The position numbers were made by a program, and so were the translations under genes. This document shows positions 52,357 to 61,286 of a stretch of 64,000 nt of DNA, in pieces; the stretch's first letter is position 1; each line of letters begins with the position of its first letter. Source of the DNA: CAIODY01 sp046051225. Lineage in GTDB: Bacteria; Bacteroidota; Bacteroidia; Chitinophagales; CAIODY01. The notes under the pieces are model-generated. The model was given only the letters and a program-made list of their open reading frames with translations. It was not told the origin of the DNA and did no database searches. The stretch lies in assembly GCA_046051225.1 (NCBI GenBank), contig JBJOOR010000001.1:310001-374000 (forward strand). Direction: 5' to 3'.

Positions 52357-53283
52357 CTACACTTTTTCCCAACTCCCCAGCTTATCCATTTCTACATAAG
52401 GTTTGCCCTCGGCATCGGTAAATAATGTTTGTACAAATTTAGCATTCCAAACTAGTTCAAATTGCTTATAACTAAAGCGACTATGCACAGTTTGCGAAAA
52501 TGAATCATCAAAGGCTTTTATCAACACAATTAATTCAATATCCATTTCTTCTACATCGTGTTCGGTTTTATTATAGAACGGACTATTTTCATCAATGGGA
52601 TGAACTATTGTCCACATCGAAGGCAAAAAATAAATTTTATTTCGTTCTATTTCTAAAGTTACAAACTGACGAGTTGAACCTTTATTTTTATCGATATAAG
52701 CCAGCATTACAGTGGCTTCAACTTCAATTACTAAATGCTCTAACCTATTGGCAATTCTAAACATTATGGCTTTGCCTGTGGCTGCATAAGGCGCTACCAA
52801 AGCATGTTCGCTAAAAATAAGGTGCGATTTTGGTCGGGCAAATCGCCCATACAACATACCCGTAGCTACCGCAAAAGCTAGTAAACCCGTAAATGATTCG
52901 ATGGCTGCCACTACATTGGCTGGAAAGCCTTGTGGATTTACCCTGCCATAACCTACGGTGGTAAATGTTTGTGTGCTAAAGAAAAAAGCTTCGCAAAATT
53001 TATCAAAAAAATTGTTGGCAATCATACCCGTTAAATGTTCAACACCTACCCACAAATAAATAAATGTAAATGCCAAATTCATTACTGCATAGCCAATAAG
53101 CAATATAAATAAAAACGGCAATAAATTTATATTTAGCATGTGATGATACCAGCTAAAAGCATCTAAGCGGCTTTGCCCACGGCGTTCGGTGGTAAACGTA
53201 CCCGATTGGTTTAGTAATCGTGTTTTTTGATTGGCGGTTTTTGTACCAAATCCTAAATCGTTAAATTTTTCTTTTATCATCAA
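52357..53283 (-). CDS. Inward-rectifier-type (KirBac) potassium channel
   Basis: A 308-residue channel with two membrane helices (about 52-75 and 122-142) around a pore loop bearing the K+ selectivity filter TVGYGR (in FFSTQTFTTVGYGRVNPQGF). The C-terminal domain is the immunoglobulin-like Kir cytoplasmic fold (KAIMFRIANRLEHLVIEVEATVMLAYI, then the TLEIERNKIYFLPSMWTIVHPIDENSPF segment typical of Kir). It conducts K+ across the inner membrane. It stands alone, divergent from msrB. Confidence 0.93.
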   Translation of the reverse strand: MMIKEKFNDLGFGTKTANQKTRLLNQSGTFTTERRGQSRLDAFSWYHHMLNINLLPFLFILLIGYAVMNLAFTFIYLWVGVEHLTGMIANNFFDKFCEAFFFSTQTFTTVGYGRVNPQGFPANVVAAIESFTGLLAFAVATGMLYGRFARPKSHLIFSEHALVAPYAATGKAIMFRIANRLEHLVIEVEATVMLAYIDKNKGSTRQFVTLEIERNKIYFLPSMWTIVHPIDENSPFYNKTEHDVEEMDIELIVLIKAFDDSFSQTVHSRFSYKQFELVWNAKFVQTLFTDAEGKPYVEMDKLGSWEKV

Positions 53284-53336
53284 CTAAATCTGTTTTAAGT
53301 TTGTTATCGTAAGTGTGTGAAAATAAATCATAAAAT

Positions 53337-53843
53337 ATGAAATCAATTTTAATTTTTGCTTTTGCCATTTCAACCGTATTAATGCAACAATGCAATTCAG
53401 TAAAACCATCACAAACAAATGTATCAATCATGCAAAAAACAAACAACGATTCAACAAAGTTTTCGGTAAACAAAGAAGAATTAAAAAACAAATTAACCGA
53501 TGAGCAATATCGTGTAACACAAACCTGTGGCACCGAGCCAGCATTTAACAATGCATATTGGGATAATCATGAAAACGGAATGTACAAATGTGTAGTGTGC
53601 GGCGAACCATTATTTGATAGCCAAACAAAATTTGATAGCGGCAGCGGTTGGCCAAGTTTTTATAAACCACTAACCGATAAAAATGTAGAAGAACATAAAG
53701 ACACATCGTATGGCATGGTTAGAACCGAAGTGAAATGTAACCATTGCGGTGCACATTTGGGGCATGTATTTAATGATGGACCAAACCCAACAGGAATGCG
53801 CTATTGCATTAATTCAGCGTCATTAAAATTTGAAAAGAAATAA
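53337..53843 (+). CDS. msrB: Peptide-methionine (R)-S-oxide reductase, lipoprotein form
   Basis: A 168-residue MsrB with a lipoprotein signal ending VLMQQC (Cys19), so it acts in the envelope. Zinc cysteines are in YKCVVCGE and VKCNHCG, the substrate motif is FDSGSGWPSFYKP, and the catalytic Cys lies in MRYCINSASLKF. It reduces methionine-R-sulfoxide in damaged proteins. It is convergent with holA across 5 bp. Confidence 0.94.
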   Translation: MKSILIFAFAISTVLMQQCNSVKPSQTNVSIMQKTNNDSTKFSVNKEELKNKLTDEQYRVTQTCGTEPAFNNAYWDNHENGMYKCVVCGEPLFDSQTKFDSGSGWPSFYKPLTDKNVEEHKDTSYGMVRTEVKCNHCGAHLGHVFNDGPNPTGMRYCINSASLKFEKK

Positions 53844-53848
53844 AACAA

Positions 53849-54874
53849 TTAAGCGTATAAAATTTTTGCTGTAAGTTCTTGCAATAAAGCCCCATCATTG
53901 CCACCAGTATTGTTTACGCCTTTGCTTTTAAAATCGTATTCGTGCAATATGGCAAATACTTTTTCGATACTTTTTACAGAATATGTTTTAGATGCTAAGG
54001 CATATTCTTGTAAAATTTTATTTGGATATTTTGAATAAATGCCAATGGCGGTTGCAATATCATTTTCTTTCATACCGCCGCAATGCTGATAAATAAACAG
54101 CTTTGAGTAAAAACTAAATAACGAACCAATAGTTAAAACCAATGGGTTTGCTTTTTCATTAGCCATAGTATATTGTACAAATTGCCAAGCCTTATAACTA
54201 TCTTTTGTAGCCAAAGCTTTTTGGTATTCAAAAATATTATAGTCTTTGCTGATGCCAATATATTTTTCTACATCTTCATTTCCTATTTCTTTTTCTTTCG
54301 AAATATTGATAAATAGTTTTGAAATTTCGTTAGCTATTTTAGATAAATCGGTGCCTAAATATTCTTTTAATAAAGTAGCAGTTTTGGTATTTATTTTATG
54401 TCCTTTTTGGCTTACATAATCTTTAATCCAATTTTCTACATCCCACTCTCTTATTGGTTCTGATTTGAAATGAGCAATGTAATCGGCTTTGCTTACTAGC
54501 TTACCAATTGCTTTTCGTTTATCATAATCTTTGTGTTTATAACAAACCACAAAAACGGTTGAAGGCAGCGGCTTTTGAAAGTAGGGCTCTAATAATTCAA
54601 ACTGCTTTAAATCGGCAGCTTCTTTTAAAATAACTACTTGGTAAGCACTCATCATCGGAAATCGTTTTACCGAATCCAACACTTGTTTCCATGTAGAATC
54701 TTTGCCATATAAAATTGATTGGTTAAAACTTCTATCGGCTTCGGTTAATGCAGTGGTTTCAATAAGATTGCTGATTTCATCAATATAATAAGCCTCTTCG
54801 CCTTCTAAAAAATAGATAGGTTTTAGTTTTTTTTGCTTTACAGATGAAATTATTTCGTCGAATTTTAACAGCAT
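53849..54874 (-). CDS. holA: DNA polymerase III subunit delta
   Basis: A 341-residue clamp-loader delta subunit. The family opening KPIYFLEGEEAYYIDEISNLIE (about 18-39) replaces a true Walker A, and an AAA+-like fold without ATPase motifs follows (VILKEAADLKQF, VFVVCYKHKDYDKRKA). The helical collar domain includes NIFEYQKALATKDSYKAWQF. It opens the beta clamp in the replisome. It is divergent from tRNA-Asn. Confidence 0.93.
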   Translation of the reverse strand: MLLKFDEIISSVKQKKLKPIYFLEGEEAYYIDEISNLIETTALTEADRSFNQSILYGKDSTWKQVLDSVKRFPMMSAYQVVILKEAADLKQFELLEPYFQKPLPSTVFVVCYKHKDYDKRKAIGKLVSKADYIAHFKSEPIREWDVENWIKDYVSQKGHKINTKTATLLKEYLGTDLSKIANEISKLFINISKEKEIGNEDVEKYIGISKDYNIFEYQKALATKDSYKAWQFVQYTMANEKANPLVLTIGSLFSFYSKLFIYQHCGGMKENDIATAIGIYSKYPNKILQEYALASKTYSVKSIEKVFAILHEYDFKSKGVNNTGGNDGALLQELTAKILYA

Positions 54875-54920
54875 AATAAAGCAAAGAAACTATTTTTTTA
54901 TGAAAAATAATTTGATAGAG

Positions 54921-54950
54921 TTGGATTTTTAAAATCTGCCATTATCTTTG
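54921..54950 (+). promoter_or_regulatory. Promoter of tRNA-Asn
   Basis: TTGG at 54921-54924, 18 bp, then TATCTTTG at 54943-54950, with the tRNA 5' end 22 bp downstream. The -7 box, spacing and following base C are the same as for rpsJ. Confidence 0.7.
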
Positions 54951-54972
54951 CAGTCCGTTTTTAAAAAAGCAT

Positions 54973-55046
54973 TCCTGCTTAGCTCAGTTGGTTAGAGCAT
55001 CTGACTGTTAATCAGAGGGTCTCTGGTTCAAGTCCAGAAGCAGGAG
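54973..55046 (+). tRNA. tRNA-Asn (anticodon GTT)
   Basis: A 74-nt cloverleaf. The acceptor pairs TCCTGCT (54973-54979) with AGCAGGA (55039-55045), discriminator G at 55046. The D arm contains AGCTCAGTTGGTTAGAGC, the anticodon stem TCTGA/TCAGA has the loop CTGTTAA (anticodon GTT), and the T arm is CTGG-TTCAAGT-CCAG. The 3' CCA is not encoded. Confidence 0.97.
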
Positions 55047-55047
55047 C

Positions 55048-55083
55048 AAAAAAGGGTTTCAAGAAATTGAAGCCCTTTTTTAG
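55048..55083 (+). terminator. Terminator after tRNA-Asn
   Basis: GGGTTTCAA pairs with TTGAAGCCC (one G-T pair) around a GAAA loop, flanked by an A-run and a U-run. It follows the tRNA by 1 to 7 bp. Confidence 0.85.
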
Positions 55084-55116
55084 TTTAATAATATTATCAT
55101 TCATTAAATTCAAATT

Positions 55117-56379
55117 ATGCAAGCCATCATTATCACCATAGGTGATGAACTACTAATTGGTCAAACTATTGATACCAACAGCGCTTGGATGGGACAAGAG
55201 CTAAACAAATTAGGCATTTGGGTTACCGAACGAATTGCCATTAGCGATGATAAACAACACATTATTGATACGCTAAATAAAAATATTTCAAGAGCCGATA
55301 TAATATTATTTACGGGCGGCTTAGGACCCACAAAAGATGATTTAACCAAACATGTTTTAACAGAATATTTTAATGGTAAACTGATTTTGAACGATGAAGT
55401 GTTGCAGCATGTAACCGAAATTTTTTCGAGAAGGAACTTACCTATGTTGGAAGTAAATACACTGCAAGCTATGGTGCCCGATAATTGTAAGGTATTGTTT
55501 AATCAATTAGGCACAGCCCCAGGCATGATGTGGCAAGTTCCCTTCTCTAATGTAGAAGGGTTAGGGATGAGGTTTATTATTGCCATGCCAGGCGTACCAT
55601 TTGAAATGAAGCATCTGATGCAAACATATGTTTTGCCAATGATTGTTGAAAAAACTAATTCGCAAGTTCATCATCGAACATTAATTACAGCAGGTATTGG
55701 TGAAAGCTTTTTAGCTCATAAAATTGAACATTTTGAAAACAGCTTACCGCAAAATATAAAGCTAGCCTATTTACCATCAATCGGCATGGTAAAATTAAGA
55801 TTAACTACTCGAGGCAGCAAAAGCGAAGACTTAGAAACAGCCTTGAATCAATATTTCGAAGCATTAAAAACAGCGGTAAAAGAATATTTATTTGCCGATA
55901 ATGATGAACTTTTAGAAGTAACAATTGGCAATTTATTATTGCAACACAAAGCCACATTAAGTGTGGCCGAAAGTTGTACAGGTGGTTTTATTGCATCCAA
56001 ATTAGTAAGCATAGCTGGTAGCAGCCAATACTTTGAAGGCGGAGTGGTTAGCTATTCGTATCAGGCCAAACAAAATTTATTGAATGTAAAAAAAGAAACT
56101 TTAGATAGGCATGGTGCTGTAAGTGAAGAGTGTGTGAAAGAAATGGTAGAAGGAACTTTGGCAAAATTTAATACCACTTATGCTATTGCTGTAAGCGGCA
56201 TTGCAGGTCCCGATGGCGGCACCGAAGATAAACCCGTAGGCACGGTGTGGATTGCTGTGGGCACAAAAAATAAAACGCTTGCTAAGAAATTCAATTTTTC
56301 AAAAGATAGATTTAGAAATATTGAATTAACGTATGTATTTGCTTTGAAAATGTTGATGGATGAAATTGCAAATTCATAA
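55117..56379 (+). CDS. cinA: CinA-family nicotinamide-nucleotide amidase / competence-damage protein
   Basis: A 420-residue two-domain CinA. The N-terminal MoeA-like (COG1058) domain has IITIGDELLIGQTIDTNSAW and LFTGGLGPTKDDLT (residues 1 to about 170). The C-terminal amidase domain has LSVAESCTGGFIASKLVSIAGSS, VVSYSYQAKQNLLNV and VSGIAGPDGGTEDKPVGTVWIAVG. It recycles NMN to nicotinate mononucleotide; the competence role is historical. It follows the tRNA terminator, and the E2 gene comes 73 bp later. Confidence 0.95.
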   Translation: MQAIIITIGDELLIGQTIDTNSAWMGQELNKLGIWVTERIAISDDKQHIIDTLNKNISRADIILFTGGLGPTKDDLTKHVLTEYFNGKLILNDEVLQHVTEIFSRRNLPMLEVNTLQAMVPDNCKVLFNQLGTAPGMMWQVPFSNVEGLGMRFIIAMPGVPFEMKHLMQTYVLPMIVEKTNSQVHHRTLITAGIGESFLAHKIEHFENSLPQNIKLAYLPSIGMVKLRLTTRGSKSEDLETALNQYFEALKTAVKEYLFADNDELLEVTIGNLLLQHKATLSVAESCTGGFIASKLVSIAGSSQYFEGGVVSYSYQAKQNLLNVKKETLDRHGAVSEECVKEMVEGTLAKFNTTYAIAVSGIAGPDGGTEDKPVGTVWIAVGTKNKTLAKKFNFSKDRFRNIELTYVFALKMLMDEIANS

Positions 56380-56400
56380 ACTTCAACCAACCAAAAAACT

Positions 56401-56408
56401 TATATTTG
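56401..56408 (+). promoter_or_regulatory. -7 promoter element of the E2 gene
   Basis: TATATTTG matches TAnnTTTG and lies 44 bp before the ATG at 56453. No -33 TTTG at the usual spacing. Confidence 0.45.
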
Positions 56409-56452
56409 CAACCCGATTAAAAAATATCATTACCAAATAAATATTCAAATAC

Positions 56453-57781
56453 ATGGCAAGAGTAGAATTAGTGATGCCTAAAATGGGCGAAAGTATTACA
56501 GAAGCTACTATTTTAAAGTGGAAAAAAAATGTGGGCGATATGATTGCAATGGATGAAACATTGCTTGAAATAGCTACCGATAAAGTAGATAGCGAAGTGC
56601 CAAGTACTGCTGCTGGAAAAGTGGTAGAATTATTATACAAAGAAAATGATGTGGTGCCTGTAGGCAAAATAATTGCAGTGATTGAAGATGCAAATGGTCA
56701 ACAGTCATCAGTAAGTAGCAATCAGTCTCCCGAATCAAATCGGGAAGTAAGCGCAGCACCTGTGGTTGCAGCAGCTATTGTTCAGCCCATAACTAACAAC
56801 CCAAAACCAGCTGCCATTTCAAGCGATAGATTTTATTCGCCATTGGTTTTAAATATTGCTAGGCAAGAAGGTATCAGCATGGGCGAATTAGAAACTTTAC
56901 CTGGTAGTGGGCAGGATGGTAGAGTTACTAAAAGCGATATATTAAATCATGTAAAAACTCGTGGTTCAGCTCCAGTTACTGCGCCTATACAAAGTGCGCC
57001 AGTTGTAGCAGTGGCAGCACCTGTTGTTCAACAAGAATCTAGCAACTCAAAACCAACAACTATTTCTTCAGGTAATGTTGAAATTATTGAAATGGACAGA
57101 ATGCGTAAGTTGATTGCCGACCACATGGTACGCAGCAAATCTACATCGCCACATGTTACTTCATTTGCCGAAGCTGATGTTACTAATTTGGTAAAATGGA
57201 GAGAAAAAGTGAAAAAGAATTTTGAAAAACGTGAAGGTGAAAAAATAACCTTTACTCCAATATTTGTTGAAGCTGTAGCCAAAGCATTAAAAGAATTTCC
57301 TTATATCAATGCCAGTGTTGATGGCACTTCGATGATTTTGAAACGTGATATTAATGTAGGTATGGCAACGGCTACACCAAGCGGTAATTTAATAGTACCT
57401 GTGATAAAAAATGCTGACCAACGCAATTTAATTGGCTTAACTAAAGAGGTAAATAGATTAGCAAATGCTGGTAGATTTAATGGCTTAAAACCCGATGAAA
57501 CACAAGGCGGCACATTTACATTAACCAATGTAGGCAGCTTTGGTAGTTTGATGGGAACTCCAATTATCAACCAACCCCAAGTAGCTATTTTAGCTGTTGG
57601 AGCAATTAAGAAAAAACCAGTAGTAGTAGAAACCGAAATGGGCGATGTAATTGCTATCCGCCACATGATGTTTGTAAGCATGAGCTACGACCACCGCATA
57701 GTAGATGGCGCAATGGGCGGCAAATTCATTAGCCGTGTTGTTGAATTATTAGAAGCATTTGATGTGAACAGAGAAATTTAA
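56453..57781 (+). CDS. 2-oxo acid dehydrogenase E2 (dihydrolipoamide acyltransferase)
   Basis: A 442-residue E2. The lipoyl domain has the lipoylation lysine in IATDKVDSEVPS (near residue 43), followed by an Ala/Pro/Ser linker, a peripheral subunit-binding domain (SPLVLNIARQEGISMGELETL...GRVTKSDIL), a second linker, and the catalytic domain ending SYDHRIVDGAMGGKF (His and Asp of the HxxxDG site). No E1 or E3 gene is adjacent, so pyruvate, 2-oxoglutarate or branched-chain specificity is open. The lipoyl group is made by LipA (7110). The mscS frame starts 10 bp downstream. Confidence 0.92.
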   Translation: MARVELVMPKMGESITEATILKWKKNVGDMIAMDETLLEIATDKVDSEVPSTAAGKVVELLYKENDVVPVGKIIAVIEDANGQQSSVSSNQSPESNREVSAAPVVAAAIVQPITNNPKPAAISSDRFYSPLVLNIARQEGISMGELETLPGSGQDGRVTKSDILNHVKTRGSAPVTAPIQSAPVVAVAAPVVQQESSNSKPTTISSGNVEIIEMDRMRKLIADHMVRSKSTSPHVTSFAEADVTNLVKWREKVKKNFEKREGEKITFTPIFVEAVAKALKEFPYINASVDGTSMILKRDINVGMATATPSGNLIVPVIKNADQRNLIGLTKEVNRLANAGRFNGLKPDETQGGTFTLTNVGSFGSLMGTPIINQPQVAILAVGAIKKKPVVVETEMGDVIAIRHMMFVSMSYDHRIVDGAMGGKFISRVVELLEAFDVNREI

Positions 57782-57791
57782 AAAACTAAGG

Positions 57792-58606
57792 ATGAACGCT
57801 ACTTTTTACGAACAATACGCCGATAAGTTTATTACGATGGGTATTGAATTTGCTCCTAAACTTTTAGGCGCTATTGTACTATATTTTGTTGGCACTTGGG
57901 CTATTAAATGGTTGGGTAAATTAATGAACACCGTAATGAGCCAGCGCCACTACGACCCATCGCTACAAACCTTTTTGTCTTCATTAGTTAAAATTGTACT
58001 TACAGTAGTTTTATTAATTACTGTAGTGGGTATGCTGGGTGTAAATACTACTTCTTTTGCAGCTTTATTAGCTGGTGCAGGCTTAGCTATTGGCGCAGCA
58101 CTGAATGGTACATTGGGCAATTTAGCAGGTGGTGTAATGTTGTTAATGTTTAAACCATTTAAAGTTGGTGATTTGTTAGAGGCACAAGGCAATGTAGGTG
58201 TAGTAACCGAAATGGGAATTTTCAGCACCATTATTTTAACATCTGAAAAAAAACAGTTATATTACCAAACGGTGCATTATCAACAGGCATTATAACTAAT
58301 CTATCTACACATGGCTATTTAAGAGTTGATTTAGTAATAGCTATTGCGGTCGACCAATCTATCGAAAAAGCTAAAACAGTAGCAGTTGAAACCATGTTGG
58401 CAAATGATAAAGTTTTAAAAAATCCAGCTCCATCGGTTAATGTATTAAAAGTGGGCGATGGTATGATTACGTTAGCTGTTCGACCATTTTGCAACCAACC
58501 CGATTATTGGGATGTTTACTTTGGTATTACAGAAGCCATAAAAGAAGCGTTTGATAAACATAATGTTGCAGCGCCTGTGCCTACTACAATTACCATTAAT
58601 AAATAA
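57792..58606 (+). pseudogene. Small-conductance mechanosensitive channel (MscS), frameshifted
   Basis: The first frame (57792-58295) has three helices and the pore-helix motif LLAGAGLAIGAALNGTLGNLAGGVMLLMFKPFKVGD, then runs off frame after LTSEKK. With one extra A in the run of eight A at 58246-58253 the frame continues TVILPNGALSTGIITNLSTHGYLRVDLVI to 58606, giving a full-length protein of about 271 residues with the C-terminal MscS domain. So this is a one-base deletion in a homopolymer: a sequencing error, a recent mutation, or a slippery site. The remaining sequence is clean. Confidence 0.87.
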
Positions 58607-58630
58607 GTACTGTAAGTATAGCACATTATA

Positions 58631-58668
58631 AAAAAAGCGAAGTATCGGTTGATACTTCGCTTTTTTTT
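58631..58668. terminator. Bidirectional terminator between mscS and hemD
   Basis: AAAAAAGCGAAGTATC (58631-58646), a GGTT loop and the perfect complement form a 16-bp stem with A and T runs on either side. It serves both convergent genes and overlaps the stop codon of hemD. Confidence 0.9.
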
Positions 58669-59557
58669 ATTTTACAGTATTTTTTAAATATTCTTCAACT
58701 GCCGCTGCCATACTTGGCACACCAGGTTTGGGTGCTTCAATATGAAGTTTCATCTTTGCGTCTTTTACGGCTAAGCAAGTGGTAGAACCAAAAGCGCCTA
58801 TACGAGTATTACCTTGCTTAAATTTAGGAAAATTTTTAATCAATGCTTCAATTGCCGATGGACTAAAAAATACCATCATATCAAACGATTCAACTTTCAA
58901 TTCTTTAATGTGACTAGGTACAGTTCTAAAAAATACCGACTCGGTATAGTCAAATTTATACTTTTTAAAATTATTTACTATTTCAGGGTTAGATGTTTCG
59001 CTACAAGGCAACAAATATTTTTCACCATCAATATGCTTGTTCATTATAGTAAGCAAATCTTTGGTAGTGCCATCACCATAAAACACTTTTCGTTTGCGAT
59101 ATTGAATATAACGTTGCAAATACAAAGCAATAGACTCAGTTGTACAAAAATATTTTGTTTCGCTGCTCATCTGTGTTTTCAACTCGGTTAATAATCTAAA
59201 AAAATTATCAATGCCATTGCGGCTTGTAAATACCACAGATGTAAACTCGTGCAAATGAATTCGATAGCGCCGAAACTCTTTTGCTGTAATACCATGTATT
59301 TCGAAAAAAGGCTGAAAAGTAATATTGACTTTATATCTTTTTGAAATTTCGGTATAGGGCGATTTTTCGCCTTCGGCAGGTTGTGGTTGTGTTACTAAAA
59401 TGGTTCGTACTTTTTCACCTCTCACAACTGGCAATACAGGTGTTGCCACTACAATAGGTTTAGCATTTTTCTTTTTAACGGCAATTTTCTTTGTTGAAGA
59501 GGGCATAGCAACTAACTTTTTCTTAGCTGCTGATTTTTTAACTGTAGTTGTTGGCAC
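58667..59557 (-). CDS. hemD: Uroporphyrinogen-III synthase
   Basis: A 296-residue HemD-like protein closing the linear tetrapyrrole hydroxymethylbilane. After a Lys/Ala-rich, low-complexity N-terminus (residues 1-45), the HemD fold begins at VRTILVTQPQPAEGEKSPYTEI, with VVFTSRNGIDNFFRLL and FFSPSAIEALIKNFP as the two paired motifs and IGAFGSTTCLAVKDA near the end. HemD is poorly conserved in sequence, so assignment rests on these motifs and on the DUF4271 neighbour, which is the usual one in Bacteroidota. hemL is at 2.4 kb. Confidence 0.87.
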   Translation of the reverse strand: MPTTTVKKSAAKKKLVAMPSSTKKIAVKKKNAKPIVVATPVLPVVRGEKVRTILVTQPQPAEGEKSPYTEISKRYKVNITFQPFFEIHGITAKEFRRYRIHLHEFTSVVFTSRNGIDNFFRLLTELKTQMSSETKYFCTTESIALYLQRYIQYRKRKVFYGDGTTKDLLTIMNKHIDGEKYLLPCSETSNPEIVNNFKKYKFDYTESVFFRTVPSHIKELKVESFDMMVFFSPSAIEALIKNFPKFKQGNTRIGAFGSTTCLAVKDAKMKLHIEAPKPGVPSMAAAVEEYLKNTVK

Positions 59558-59604
59558 TATGGTAAATAGTTTATTTAAAGTTTAAAATCAAAATGCTGAA
59601 TTAG

Positions 59605-60567
59605 CTAACTCAACACTATTGCATATTGAACAGATTTAATGATGATTAAAATCGGAGCAATTTCAACGCTGCAAATATACAATATAAAATGAAACCAATT
59701 CTGAAAGATTAATCTACCTCCAATTCGCCAACCTAAGATTAATCTATAAACTAATGCTACACTAATTAACAAATAAGAAGCAAGCCAAATATATTGGGTA
59801 AGAACAGGGCTTCCAAAAGCCAATATCAATATTATTGGTACTAATATTACACCTACAAATTCTAATTGCATTAAATCAATAAAACTTATCGATTCTAATT
59901 CATTTCGTTTGCTAAACATCACCATAGATGCACGATACACAAAAAATCGAAACATTATAAAACACATAATCAATAATACCAATATGCTAATTAGGCTAAT
60001 ATCACTTACTGGCAGCTGCCATTTTAGTTGATGTACTTTTAAAAAAAGATAGATGGCTGTAGCTATATAAAAATTGATTGATAACAATAATCCTGGAACA
60101 GAAAAAGCAATGTCTTGCTGCCGCATCATTAACATAGCGTTATTTAAATTGAAAAAAGAGCGCCACAATTCATTAAAATATCTTGTAAAAAAAGATTTTA
60201 CAAACACTACAATACAAGCCAAAAATAAGATAAAATAAAACAACCATTTTTCGGGTAAAGTGGGGCGTAATTGCGGAATTTCAGTAATCGTTTTTGTGCT
60301 ATTTGAAAATTCTGTTTTGGTTAAATCTATTTTGGTTAAATGCATTGTATCCAACGAATAATATTGATAGACCCTTTTCGGATTAAGGCTATCGGGCAAT
60401 TGCAAAAATCCATCTATAAAGTGGGGCGATGATGATGTATCAACATTTGCCGAAGGCTGAATAAAAGGAAATATATGCAGGGCTGCCGAATCTTTTACGG
60501 CCGCATTGGCATTCAATAATAAAAACTGAAACCCTATTATTCCAATAAATAGCTTGGCTATTTGCAT
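59605..60567 (-). CDS. DUF4271 membrane protein
   Basis: A 320-residue protein with a signal-like first helix, a periplasmic segment of about 75 residues, and about seven membrane helices from residue 108 on. The QDIAFSVPGLLLSINFYIATAIYLF region and the RASMVMFSKRNELESISFI loop are typical of DUF4271, a Bacteroidota family found next to hemD. Its role is unknown. I use the ATG at 60567, whose first base is the last base of the rpiB stop (TAATG overlap), rather than 60573. Confidence 0.85.
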   Translation of the reverse strand: MQIAKLFIGIIGFQFLLLNANAAVKDSAALHIFPFIQPSANVDTSSSPHFIDGFLQLPDSLNPKRVYQYYSLDTMHLTKIDLTKTEFSNSTKTITEIPQLRPTLPEKWLFYFILFLACIVVFVKSFFTRYFNELWRSFFNLNNAMLMMRQQDIAFSVPGLLLSINFYIATAIYLFLKVHQLKWQLPVSDISLISILVLLIMCFIMFRFFVYRASMVMFSKRNELESISFIDLMQLEFVGVILVPIILILAFGSPVLTQYIWLASYLLISVALVYRLILGWRIGGRLIFQNWFHFILYICSVEIAPILIIIKSVQYAIVLS

Positions 60568-61004
60568 TAACAAATCGAAATTTTATTAACTCTGTTTTGA
60601 TGTCTTCCGCCTTCAAATTCAGTTGCAAAAAAAGCATCTACGCAATTTTTTGCTGATTGTTCGTCAATAAATCTTGCAGGCAAACAAATTATGTTGGCAT
60701 TATTGTGTTGCCTTGTAATAGTTGCTATTTCTACGTTCCAACAAATTACAGCTCTAATAAACGAATGTTTATTGGCTGTTATTGCAACACCTTGAGCGCT
60801 ACCACAAATTAAAATTCCTTGTTCAAATTCATTATTGCCAATAGCCTTACATAGTGGATGAACAACGTCTGGATAATCCATCGAAACAGTATCGTGTGTA
60901 CCAAAATCTTTTATGACAAATCCTTTTACTGTTAAATAAGATTTTATTTTTTCCTTTAATTCAAACCCTGCATGGTCGGCAGCAATACCAATTATAGTAC
61001 TCAT
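60567..61004 (-). CDS. rpiB: Ribose-5-phosphate isomerase B
   Basis: A 145-residue RpiB interconverting ribose-5-phosphate and ribulose-5-phosphate. GIAADHAGFELKEKI, the DYPDVVHPL segment, the active-site Cys region ILICGSAQGVAITANKH and the NANIICLPARFI strand are present. The start is the ATG at 61004 (MSTIIGIAADHAG); the frame is open to 61094 but a TACTTTTG promoter box lies at 61019-61026, inside that extension. It is the first gene of the rpiB-DUF4271-hemD set. Confidence 0.94.
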   Translation of the reverse strand: MSTIIGIAADHAGFELKEKIKSYLTVKGFVIKDFGTHDTVSMDYPDVVHPLCKAIGNNEFEQGILICGSAQGVAITANKHSFIRAVICWNVEIATITRQHNNANIICLPARFIDEQSAKNCVDAFFATEFEGGRHQNRVNKISIC

Positions 61005-61018
61005 GAAAATGTTTTTTG

Positions 61019-61026
61019 CAAAAGTA
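61019..61026 (-). promoter_or_regulatory. -7 promoter element of rpiB
   Basis: The reverse strand reads TACTTTTG, 14 bp before the ATG at 61004, so the leader is very short. It decides the start against the longer frame. The remaining gap to feoB (192 bp) holds no gene. Confidence 0.5.
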
Positions 61027-61257
61027 AAAAAACTAAAGAAAGGATTTTTTATAATTTTTGATTTCTTGTTTATCAACGCAAAATGATTTGCCACATGGTG
61101 CTTTGTTTAGTTTTTAATTAATCAATTTTACTTGATTTGGGCTCAACAATAATTCAACTATAATAGTAAAATAAAAGGTATTTTATGTAATAAAAAAATA
61201 GTAATACTTCCGAATCGAAACTTAGACTCAACAAGCCCTACGCAACAATCTTTACTC

Positions 61258-61265
61258 TATATTTG
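61258..61265 (+). promoter_or_regulatory. -7 promoter element of feoB
   Basis: TATATTTG matches TAnnTTTG and ends 21 bp before the TTG start at 61287. No Fur-type palindrome was evident to the eye upstream. Confidence 0.45.
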
Positions 61266-61286
61266 CACCAATTAAAGAACTTTTAA

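Noticed and set aside
61095..61286. A Fur box or FeoA remnant upstream of feoB
   Set aside because: No palindromic 19-bp Fur-like site and no FeoA-like frame were found in the 192-bp gap.
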